Assembly (NCBI GenBank): GCA_900757595.1
Contig: CAAEOL010000063.1
Span: forward strand, 1 to 64,000
Direction: 5' to 3'
Length of the DNA stretch: 64,000 bases
From: an uncultured Collinsella sp.
Lineage (GTDB): Bacteria; Actinomycetota; Coriobacteriia; Coriobacteriales; Coriobacteriaceae
Shown here: positions 7,923 through 15,007 of the stretch, piece by piece
Layout: each line of letters starts with the position of its first letter
How positions within the stretch are numbered: the stretch's first letter is position 1
Made by a program: the position numbers and the translations under genes
Notes under the pieces: model-generated
What the model was told of the DNA's origin: nothing
What the model saw: the letters and a program-made list of their open reading frames with translations, nothing else
Database searches by the model: none

Positions 7923-9926
7923 ATGACCGAGGAGCTCAAGAAGCAAGGCATCGCCGATGACGTCGCGGCTGCAGAGACAGTCGAGGAGACGGGAGCCACG
8001 CCCGACCTGGACGAAAACGCCAAGGCAGCGGTGGAGCGCGAGGCTCGCCGCCAGGCACTCTACGAGGAAAACGAGCGCGCCGAGGACGAGCGCGCCCGCG
8101 CCGAGGCGGAGCGCATGCGTGACGTTGACGACGAGGACGAGGACGAGACGCCCCGCGACACCTGGGCGACGGTGCGCCGCCTGTGGAGCGAGGCCGCCGG
8201 CGACCATTGGCGCTTCTATATCGTGTTCGCGAGTATCGTGTTCTATGCCATCTTTAACACCGCGGCGCCGGCTTACAGCGCCCGCGTGATCGATGAGCTG
8301 TGGGGGCACATGAAGCTGGCGTTTGCCAACAACACTACCTTCAGCATTACCTGGGAGAACTGCGGCAGGACCATCTTTATCTACTTTATGATCTGGATCG
8401 CCGCCGCCTCGTTCTACGCACTCCAGAGCTTTTTGATGTCGAGCGTTGCCGAGCGCCTCAACCTGCGCCTGCGCAACCGCATCGCACAAAAGCTCAACCG
8501 TCTGCCACTTGCCTACTTTGACGCGCATCGTCCCGGCGAGGTCGTCAGCCGTGCGACCAACGACTTGGACAAGATGTCCGAAAGCATGCAGCGCGGACTG
8601 CTGCAGCTTCTGGTGTCGATCGGTACCGTGGTGGGCGCCGTGAGCGTGATGTTCGTGTTTAGCGTGCCGCTCACGCTCGTCTTTTTGTTCTTTACGGCGC
8701 TTTCGCTGCTGGTGACGAAGGTCGTGTCGCGCCGCACGCATGATGTGACGGGCGAGCGCCAGGAGTGGGTGTCCAAGATTACGAGCGCGGTCGAGGAGGG
8801 CTACTCGGGCCGTCTGGTGATCCGTGCGTTTAACCGCGAGTTCCAGAGCTCTGCCGAGGTGCACGAGGCTTCGAAGGAGCTGGCGCGCGTGAGCACCAAG
8901 GCCGACTTTATAATTAACGCCGTCGGCCCCGCGGTGCGCTTTATCGGCCGTTTGGCGCAGATCGTGATCGCGCTGGTGGGCTGCAGCATGCTGGTTGCCG
9001 GGCATATGACCGTCGGCGTGTTCCAGGCGTTCCTCCAGTTTATCTACGAGGCGTCCGAGCCCATGACGGAGCTGTCGTTTACCTTTAACTCGCTGCAGAG
9101 TGCGCTGGCGAGCGCCGAGCGCGTGTTCGACCTGCTCGACGAGCCCGAGATGGAGGCCGATCCGTTGCCGGTGGCCGCCGCCAAGCTGCCGGGCAAAGTG
9201 GAAGGCCGTGTCGCTTTTGAGCATGTGCGCTTTGGCTATTCGCCCGACAAGCCGCTTATGCGAGACGTGTCGTTTACCGCCGAGCCGGGTCAGAAGATCG
9301 CCGTGGTGGGAACCACGGGCGCGGGTAAGACCACGCTCATCAACCTGCTCATGCGCTTTTACGAGATCGACGGCGGCCGCATTACCCTCGACGGCGTGGA
9401 CACGAGCCGCATGAACCGCGGCGAGCTGCGCCAGCAGTTTGGCATGGTGTTGCAGGACGCTTGGCTATTTGATGGCACCATTGCCGAGAACATCGCCTAC
9501 GGCTGTCCCGAGGCGACGCGCGAGGAGATTGTCGCGGCCGCACGTGCCGCACGGGTCGACTTCTTTGTGCGCACTATGCCGCAGGGCTACGACACGCGTG
9601 TGGCTAACGATGCCGAGAGCATCAGCCAGGGCCAACGTCAGCTGCTGACCATCGCGCGCGTGCTGCTCAACAACCCGGCGATCCTCATCCTGGACGAGGC
9701 GACGTCGAGCGTGGACACACGCACCGAGCTCGCCATCGGCCGTGCTATGGATGCACTCATGCGCGGGCGCACGAGCTTTGTGATCGCGCACCGTCTGTCG
9801 ACGATCGTCGATGCCGACCTCATCCTGGTCATGGATCACGGCAATATCATCGAGCAGGGTACGCACAAGGAGCTGCTGGCTGCCGAGGGCGCTTATGCCG
9901 ACCTCTACCTAAGCCAGTTCGCATAA
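7923..9926 (+). CDS. ABC exporter half-transporter, canonical subunit
   Basis: 667 aa from the ATG at 7923, which sits six bases after GGGAGGTGA; a GTG at 7914 is possible but would overlap the ribosome site. An ~80-residue highly charged N-terminal extension (Glu/Arg/Asp-rich, probably helical) precedes six transmembrane helices. The nucleotide-binding domain has Walker A GTTGAGKTT (~463), signature ISQGQRQ (~566) and Walker B LILDEATSSVD with an intact catalytic Glu (~588). It is the active partner of the upstream gene, and the one-base gap between the genes supports equimolar co-translation. Confidence 0.93.
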   Translation: MTEELKKQGIADDVAAAETVEETGATPDLDENAKAAVEREARRQALYEENERAEDERARAEAERMRDVDDEDEDETPRDTWATVRRLWSEAAGDHWRFYIVFASIVFYAIFNTAAPAYSARVIDELWGHMKLAFANNTTFSITWENCGRTIFIYFMIWIAAASFYALQSFLMSSVAERLNLRLRNRIAQKLNRLPLAYFDAHRPGEVVSRATNDLDKMSESMQRGLLQLLVSIGTVVGAVSVMFVFSVPLTLVFLFFTALSLLVTKVVSRRTHDVTGERQEWVSKITSAVEEGYSGRLVIRAFNREFQSSAEVHEASKELARVSTKADFIINAVGPAVRFIGRLAQIVIALVGCSMLVAGHMTVGVFQAFLQFIYEASEPMTELSFTFNSLQSALASAERVFDLLDEPEMEADPLPVAAAKLPGKVEGRVAFEHVRFGYSPDKPLMRDVSFTAEPGQKIAVVGTTGAGKTTLINLLMRFYEIDGGRITLDGVDTSRMNRGELRQQFGMVLQDAWLFDGTIAENIAYGCPEATREEIVAAARAARVDFFVRTMPQGYDTRVANDAESISQGQRQLLTIARVLLNNPAILILDEATSSVDTRTELAIGRAMDALMRGRTSFVIAHRLSTIVDADLILVMDHGNIIEQGTHKELLAAEGAYADLYLSQFA

Positions 9927-9927
9927 G

Positions 9928-9956
9928 GTGACAAAGGGTCAGTCCCGCATGTCACA
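9928..9956. repeat. GGGACAGTCCC-type palindrome (diverged copy)
   Basis: GGTGACAAAGGGTCAGTCCC followed by GCATGTCACAT. It is an imperfect dyad related to the elements at 44640 and 58022. Confidence 0.55.
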
Positions 9957-9964
9957 TCGAAAAG

Positions 9965-10000
9965 AAGGCGCGCCGGGAGCGGATTCCCTGGCGCGCCTTT
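9965..10000. terminator. Bidirectional terminator
   Basis: 10-bp stem AAGGCGCGCC/GGCGCGCCTT (9965-9974, 9990-9999) with a 15-nt loop, followed by T residues on the plus strand and preceded by A residues for the minus strand. It separates the convergent ABC and cysE genes. Confidence 0.85.
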
Positions 10001-10037
10001 TGTGTTGGCGTTCATGCTGTGGCGGTTGCCCGCGGCC

Positions 10038-10742
10038 CTAGCGCTCGTCCACGAGCTTGGCGACGAGGGCCTTGAGCTCGGCCACCTCTTGCTCGAGTTC
10101 CTTGACGCGACGGGCGTTTTCGGTGATACCCTGACGGTTGAGGGCGCTCTGCTCGGCGGCATCGTCGGGCATGTACTCGCGATGCTGCTTGGCGTCGAAG
10201 CTCTCCTCGAACACGCGGCAGCCGTTGCGCTTGATGATGCGCCCGGGCACGCCCACGACGGTGCAGTTGTCGGGCACGTCCTTGACGACGACCGAGTTGC
10301 CGCCGATCTTGACGTTGTTGCCGATGTGGATGTTGCCAAGCACCTTGGCGCCCGTGCCCACGGTGACATTATTGCCCAGGGTGGGGTGGCGTTTGCCGGT
10401 CTCGTTGCCGGTGCCGCCAAGCGTGACGCCCTGGTAGAGCACGCAGTTGTCGCCCACGATGGTAGTCTCGCCAATAACGACGCCCATGGCGTGGTCGATA
10501 AAGAAGTGCTTGCCGATCTGCGCGGCGGGATGAATCTCGACGCCGGTGATATGGCGGGTTAACTGCGAGAGCACGCGGGCAAGCGATCGATGGCCGTGTT
10601 CCCACAGCCAGTGCTCGGGCACATGGTTCCACTTGGCGTGCAGGCCGGGGTAGGACAGGAAGATGACCAGGCCATTTTGCGCGGCAGGGTCCTGCGCCTG
10701 GACGGTCTTGATGTCCTCGCGAATGGTATTGATAAAGCTCAC
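10038..10742 (-). CDS. cysE: Serine O-acetyltransferase
   Basis: 234 aa. It transfers acetyl from acetyl-CoA to L-serine, the first step of cysteine synthesis. Residues ~60-190 form a left-handed beta-helix of hexapeptide repeats, with the family motifs [25 protein letters not shown] and [13 protein letters not shown], followed by VPGRIIK. The C-terminal ~45 residues ([18 protein letters not shown]) form a coiled coil and lack the usual short feedback/OASS-binding tail ending in Ile, so the cysteine synthase interaction may differ. The GTG at 10742 is chosen because GGAGG lies six bases upstream; the longer frame to 10946 has no such support. Confidence 0.93.
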   Translation of the reverse strand: MSFINTIREDIKTVQAQDPAAQNGLVIFLSYPGLHAKWNHVPEHWLWEHGHRSLARVLSQLTRHITGVEIHPAAQIGKHFFIDHAMGVVIGETTIVGDNCVLYQGVTLGGTGNETGKRHPTLGNNVTVGTGAKVLGNIHIGNNVKIGGNSVVVKDVPDNCTVVGVPGRIIKRNGCRVFEESFDAKQHREYMPDDAAEQSALNRQGITENARRVKELEQEVAELKALVAKLVDER

Positions 10743-10965
10743 CGGCCGCCCTCCCTTAGCGCCATGGCAATGCGATTCAATAAAGTATAGCGATTTGCTA
10801 GGGATTAGGAAGGGTAATCTTGGCGGCTTTGCGCGACAGGTGTCAGTTATGCAAACTTGCTGGTAATGAAGTAAGACTTTTGAGGGGTTTGGCCCGTGCT
10901 CGCGCCGCAACCGTATACTGGTCAACTTGGACGTGTCCGCGCCCACAACTGAGAGGTTTTACTTC

Positions 10966-11613
10966 ATGGGTTTCATCAATTTTATCGCCGAGCTGCTTAA
11001 GGATCCGCGCACCGCGATCGCCAGCTGGATCGCTGCCGGCCCGCTTATGGCCTATGGCTGCGTGTTCCTGATCATCTTTATCGAGACGGGCGTGGTGTTC
11101 TTCCCGTTCCTTCCCGGCGATTCGCTGCTGTTTGCCTCGGGTTTCTTTGCCCACAACGGCGGCTTTAACATCGTGGCTCTGCTGGCCGTCGCATGGACGG
11201 CTGCCATCTTGGGCGATCAGTGCAACTTTATGATCGGTCATTTCTTTGGCCAAAAAATCATCGCCTCGGGCAAGGTGAAGGCCATGACGCCCGAGCGCAT
11301 CAAAAAGTCCGAGGAATTCCTGGACAAATGGGGCCACCTGGCCATCTTCCTGGGTCGCTTCTTCCCGTTTATCCGCACCTTTGTGCCCTTCATCGCCGGC
11401 ATGGGCGGCATGCATTGGCGCAACTTTGTCATCTTTAACGTGTTGGGCGGCATTACCTGGTCGACGGTCTTCACTCTGCTGGGCTACTTCTTTGGCGGCA
11501 TCCCCTTTGTGCAGGAGCACTTTGAGCTGCTGATTATCGGCATCGTCGCCGTGTCGATCATCCCGACCGTGGTCGGTCTGGTTAAGGCTAAGCTGGGCAA
11601 AAAGAACGCGTAG
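10966..11613 (+). CDS. DedA-family membrane protein
   Basis: 215 aa with four or five hydrophobic segments. Family signatures are present: FFPFLPGDSLLFASGF, the amphipathic FLGRFFPFIRTFVPFIAGMG containing the conserved Arg residues, and GGITWSTVFTLLGYFFG. DedA proteins are thought to flip lipids such as undecaprenyl phosphate or phosphatidylethanolamine and to support envelope homeostasis. The exact role here is inferred. The ATG at 10966 follows GAGAGG. A TATACT -10 element is visible at 10914-10919. It is monocistronic with its own terminator. Confidence 0.9.
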   Translation: MGFINFIAELLKDPRTAIASWIAAGPLMAYGCVFLIIFIETGVVFFPFLPGDSLLFASGFFAHNGGFNIVALLAVAWTAAILGDQCNFMIGHFFGQKIIASGKVKAMTPERIKKSEEFLDKWGHLAIFLGRFFPFIRTFVPFIAGMGGMHWRNFVIFNVLGGITWSTVFTLLGYFFGGIPFVQEHFELLIIGIVAVSIIPTVVGLVKAKLGKKNA

Positions 11614-11642
11614 CTCGAGCCAGCGCGCAAACCGTGCCGTTG

Positions 11643-11680
11643 AGGCCCGTCACCCTTTACGGTGGCGGGCCTTTCTGCTT
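11643..11680 (+). terminator. Intrinsic terminator of dedA
   Basis: 12-bp stem AGGCCCGTCACC/GGTGGCGGGCCT (11643-11654, 11661-11672) with a 6-nt loop and a following TTCT stretch. Confidence 0.85.
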
Positions 11681-11901
11681 CGGTCAAATGAAAATACTTT
11701 ACTTAGTTAAAGAAAAGCGTTTTATCAGACGCGTACGGGGAGTACAATCTCGTGCATGCGAATCGACGTGCCATCGGCTTTGATGCCGTTCGCGTGTCCC
11801 GTCCGGCTCTACGCTCCGGGCGTGCGACGTTGCGACGCGGTCGGCTTCGGTCTTTGCGTGCGGGTTCGCGAGTATGCAACTGTGTATGTAAGGAGCGACA
11901 T

Positions 11902-12954
11902 ATGACTGTCGAGAAGAAGGATATCGATTGGGGTAGCCTCGGCTTTGGCTACATGAAAACCGATTACAGCTACGAGGCTCATTGGAAGGATGGCAAGTGG
12001 GACGAGGGCGGCCTGACCACCGACCACACCCTGCATGTTTCCGAGTGCGGCGGCATCTTCCATTACTGCCAGGAGGTCTTTGAGGGCCTGAAGGCCTACA
12101 CCGCCGAGGACGGCAGCATCGTCTGCTTCCGTCCCGACATGAACGCTGAGCGTATGTATAACTCTGCCCAGCGCCTCGAGATGCCCCCGTTCCCCAAGGA
12201 CAAGTTTGTCGAGGCCGTCAAGCAGGTCGTTTCTGCCAACGCCGCCTGGGTTCCGCCCTTCGGCTCCGGCGCGACCCTGTACGTGCGTCCGTTTATGATC
12301 GGCTCCGGTGACGTGATCGGCGTGGCTCCCGCTCCTGAGTACACGTTCCGCATTCTCGTGACCCCGGTCGGTCCGTACTTTAAGGGTGGCCTCAAGCCCG
12401 TCAAGCTGCGCGTTTCTGAGTATGACCGTGCGGCACCGCACGGCACCGGCAACATCAAGGCCGGCCTCAACTACGCCATGTCCCTCAAGCCCACGATGGA
12501 GGCCCATCGCGAGGGCTATGCCGAGAACCTGTATCTCGACTCCGAGTCCCGCACCTATGTCGAGGAGACCGGTGGCGCCAACGTCCTGTTCGTGAAGGAG
12601 GATGGCACGCTTGTCGTTCCGCAGTCGCACACTGACTCCATCCTGCCCTCCATCACCCGTCGCTCGCTCGTTCAGGTTGCTCAGGACCTGGGCATAACCG
12701 TCGACCAGCGCCCCGTCGAGTGGGCCGAGGTCAAGGCCGGCACCTTTGTGGAGTGCGGCCTGTGCGGCACCGCCGCCGTCATCTCCCCGGTGGGCGAGAT
12801 CGACAATAAGGTTTATGGTGCCGATGAGACCGTGACCTTCCCGGCTGGCTACACCGAGATCGGCCCTGTGATGAAGAAGCTCCGCGAGACCCTGACTGGT
12901 ATCCAGTCTGGTGCTGTTGAAGATAAGCACAACTGGGTCTATACCGTCGCGTAA
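11902..12954 (+). CDS. ilvE: Branched-chain amino acid aminotransferase
   Basis: 350 aa class IV PLP aminotransferase interconverting Leu/Ile/Val and their 2-oxo acids. The motif GTGNIKAGLNYAMSL holds the PLP lysine (K186); VEETGGANVLFVKEDG, ILPSITRRSL and CGLCGTAAVISPVG follow as in the BCAT family. Length matches the long (mitochondrial/actinobacterial type) subfamily. The ATG at 11902 follows AAGGAG; upstream in-frame residues back to 11752 are Arg-rich and not family-like. It appears monocistronic, and the long inverted repeat right after the stop probably ends the transcript. Confidence 0.95.
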   Translation: MTVEKKDIDWGSLGFGYMKTDYSYEAHWKDGKWDEGGLTTDHTLHVSECGGIFHYCQEVFEGLKAYTAEDGSIVCFRPDMNAERMYNSAQRLEMPPFPKDKFVEAVKQVVSANAAWVPPFGSGATLYVRPFMIGSGDVIGVAPAPEYTFRILVTPVGPYFKGGLKPVKLRVSEYDRAAPHGTGNIKAGLNYAMSLKPTMEAHREGYAENLYLDSESRTYVEETGGANVLFVKEDGTLVVPQSHTDSILPSITRRSLVQVAQDLGITVDQRPVEWAEVKAGTFVECGLCGTAAVISPVGEIDNKVYGADETVTFPAGYTEIGPVMKKLRETLTGIQSGAVEDKHNWVYTVA

Positions 12955-12970
12955 GCTGCCATAGCTGTTC

Positions 12971-13095
12971 GGCCCGAGGGCAACCTTCCTTTCCGGCGCG
13001 TCCTCGGACATGAAAGAACCTCCGCTGCGCACTTCGTGCGGCGGAGGTTCTTTCGTCCTGCGGAGTGCGCCGGAAAGGAAGGTTGCCCTCGGGCC
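12971..13095. repeat. Nested long-arm inverted repeat after ilvE
   Basis: Outer arms 12971-12999 and 13067-13095 are 29 bp and perfectly complementary. An inner perfect 13-bp stem AAAGAACCTCCGC/GCGGAGGTTCTTT (13013-13025, 13041-13053) sits between them. The whole 125-bp unit can form a single long cruciform or RNA hairpin. It is far longer than needed for termination. Confidence 0.9.
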
Positions 13096-13440
13096 TGCGT
13101 TACCTCGGCGCTGCCGTTACGGGCAATATAGATCTGAATTAAAGATGGCGCATGGCCTTTTAGGCCGCGCATTTGTTTTGGTTCGCGCCATGTGGGGGTG
13201 GTGGCGACGTGCATTTTTGCGAGTATTCTGCAATCGAAGGCCCCTGCATACCGACCTCGGGCAAAAAATCGGGATTTCTCGATGTTTTCTACGAATGATG
13301 GGCGGGGTTATGGGCTGACAGCGTTTGATTTGCAGGGATATTTGCGCTCTTTGGCATTTATCGCGGCGCCCGAAGCCCTTGGTTATGTTGAATACTCCTA
13401 AAAATGCACGGCGCTTAGAGGGGGACCTTCGCGAAAAAGG
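13096..13440. other. Gene-free region with dispersed repeat
   Basis: 345 bp with no convincing gene (a 69-codon frame at 13192-13401 lacks a ribosome site). It carries GACGTGCATTTTTGCGAGT followed by ATTCTGCAAT at 13207-13235, shared with two sites near 54180 and 54330. Confidence 0.5.
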
Positions 13441-13479
13441 AAACCGCCCCGTCGAAGTATGCATTCGACGGGGCGGTTT
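13441..13479. terminator. Bidirectional terminator of lemA
   Basis: Perfect 16-bp stem AAACCGCCCCGTCGAA/TTCGACGGGGCGGTTT (13441-13456, 13464-13479) with a 7-nt loop. Confidence 0.88.
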
Positions 13480-13515
13480 ATGCATTTGGCCGATTAAAGA
13501 TGCGCTGTCAAACTA

Positions 13516-14067
13516 CTAGAACTTGACGGTCGGGGCCTGGCGGGCTGCTTCGGCGGCCTCGAAGCCCTGGCGCTCCTTAAACTGGAAGATGCCGGCAAAG
13601 ATGACAGCCGGGAACGTCTGGATGGCGTTGTTGTAGCTGAGCACGCAGTCGTTGTAGCTCTGGCGTGCATAGCTAATCTTGTTCTCGGTATCCTCGAGTG
13701 ATGCCTGCAGCTGCGTAAAGTTGGTGTTTGCCTTCAGATCGGGGTAGGCCTCGGCCACGGCGAAGAGCTGGCGTAGCGCACCGGTCAGCACGTTGTCGGC
13801 CTCCATCTTGGCCTCGGGCGTGGTGGCCTTGACGGCGGTGTTACGCGCGCTGATCACGGCGGAGAGCGTCTCTTGCTCGTGCTTGGCGTAGCCCTTAACG
13901 GTCTCGACCAGGTTGGGGATCAGGTCGTTGCGGCGCTGCAGCTGCGTATCGATGTTCTGCCAGGCGTTATCGATGCGGTTACGCTTGGTGACCATGTTGT
14001 TGTAGATGCCGGCGATGGCGCAGACAATCACAATGACAACAACGATGCCGATGATGACGGTAATCAT
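13516..14067 (-). CDS. lemA: LemA-family membrane-anchored protein
   Basis: 183 aa. One N-terminal transmembrane helix (residues ~3-25) has the short outer end typical of LemA, then a helical-bundle domain with NRIDNAWQNIDTQLQRRNDLIPNLVETV, split here as NRIDNAWQNID and QRRNDLIPNLVETVKGYAKH, and later SYNDCVLSYNNAIQTFPAVI. This matches the family in length and motifs. LemA proteins bind the membrane as coiled coils; their biological role is poorly known. It is transcribed alone. The TPM/TM2-type partner often found beside lemA is absent here. Confidence 0.92.
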   Translation of the reverse strand: MITVIIGIVVVIVIVCAIAGIYNNMVTKRNRIDNAWQNIDTQLQRRNDLIPNLVETVKGYAKHEQETLSAVISARNTAVKATTPEAKMEADNVLTGALRQLFAVAEAYPDLKANTNFTQLQASLEDTENKISYARQSYNDCVLSYNNAIQTFPAVIFAGIFQFKERQGFEAAEAARQAPTVKF

Positions 14068-14266
14068 GATGTCTCCGTTTCGAATGGCCGCGGCGGCATG
14101 CGCCAGCTGCCGTTGGTATAACGCTACTAGTATACCCGCAACGTTTTACCGTGCCGAACTTTCCGGTAAGCGTTATGTTTTCGGCGGGGTCGGCACCGGG
14201 GTAAAACGCGCGAGGTACAGGTGTAAGATATGCGACAGATTGACGAGTGTTGTCTTTGCCCTGAGG

Positions 14267-14863
14267 ATGGCGATACCAGTGGACCTTCGCATTAAGAAAA
14301 CCTACCGTGCCCTGTTCGATGCTTTCACCGAGCTTCTCGAGGAGCATCGTTTTGAGGACCTGACGGTTGCCATGCTGTGCGACCGCGCCATGATTCGCCG
14401 CACGACGTTCTACAAGCACTTTCGCGACAAGAACGATTACTTTGCCTTTTATATCGATGAGCTCATGTCCGGCTTGCCGCAAAAACAGCCCGATGAGGCC
14501 GGCACAGTGTCTGCCGAGGACGTGCGCGCGCTCCGGCACGCGATTTTGGACGATGCCATGGGCCTGATTCTGGCCCATGAGCAGCTCATGGACAACATTT
14601 TGGCGAGCAGCATGTCGGGAATGCTGACCAACGTTATTTGCGACCGCATTGCCCGCTCCATCCGCGAGCGTGTGATGAACGTGCTTGCCGAGGATGCCCT
14701 GGCCCCCGTGTCACTCGAGACGACGTCTGAGTTTGTCGCCGGCGGTATTATTCGACTTTTCACGATATGGTGGGAATCGGGCCACGATCTTGAGCGTCGA
14801 CCCGAGATGGCCGACGTGGTCGATGCGCTGTTTGAGCGGACCATGACGCCGGTGCATCACTAA
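14267..14863 (+). CDS. TetR/AcrR-family transcriptional regulator
   Basis: 198 aa. Residues ~6-60 form the TetR DNA-binding domain (KTYRALFDAFTELLEEHRFE, then VAMLCDRAMIRRTTFYKHF and DKNDYFAFY). The C-terminal helical domain resembles TetR_C regulators of the DhaS/YcgE kind, with FVAGGIIRLFTIWWESG near the end. It normally represses a nearby or self operon in response to a ligand. No obvious target lies next to it: the tRNA and tadA fusion follow. The start at 14267 is chosen because it begins the domain at the usual position. The ribosome site (CTGAGG) is weak. Confidence 0.85.
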   Translation: MAIPVDLRIKKTYRALFDAFTELLEEHRFEDLTVAMLCDRAMIRRTTFYKHFRDKNDYFAFYIDELMSGLPQKQPDEAGTVSAEDVRALRHAILDDAMGLILAHEQLMDNILASSMSGMLTNVICDRIARSIRERVMNVLAEDALAPVSLETTSEFVAGGIIRLFTIWWESGHDLERRPEMADVVDALFERTMTPVHH

Positions 14864-14866
14864 AAG

Positions 14867-14956
14867 TGGCGGAGAGAGGGGGATTCGAACCCCCGGAACG
14901 CTCTCGCGCTCAACGGTTTTCAAGACCGCCGCATTCAACCGCTCTGCCATCTCTCC
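14867..14956 (-). tRNA. tRNA-Ser (anticodon UGA)
   Basis: On the minus strand it runs GGAGAGA to TCTCTCC plus discriminator G and an encoded CCA (14867-14869). The anticodon loop CTTGAAA gives UGA. A long variable arm (GAGCGCGAGAGCGTTC) and the T-loop GGTTCGAATCC are present. All arms expected of a class II tRNA-Ser fold. Confidence 0.97.
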
Positions 14957-15007
14957 GTGAGTCGTAATGATAGCATCGTTTTGGATTTGCAACAGGGGAG
15001 GCGAACG

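Noticed and set aside
10743..10946. 68-residue N-terminal extension of the serine acetyltransferase
   Set aside because: The extension is not family-like, overlaps the control region of dedA, and the GTG at 10742 has a good ribosome site.
13192..13401. 69-codon frame between ilvE and lemA
   Set aside because: No ribosome site, no domain, and it overlaps the dispersed GAGTATTCTGCAA repeat.
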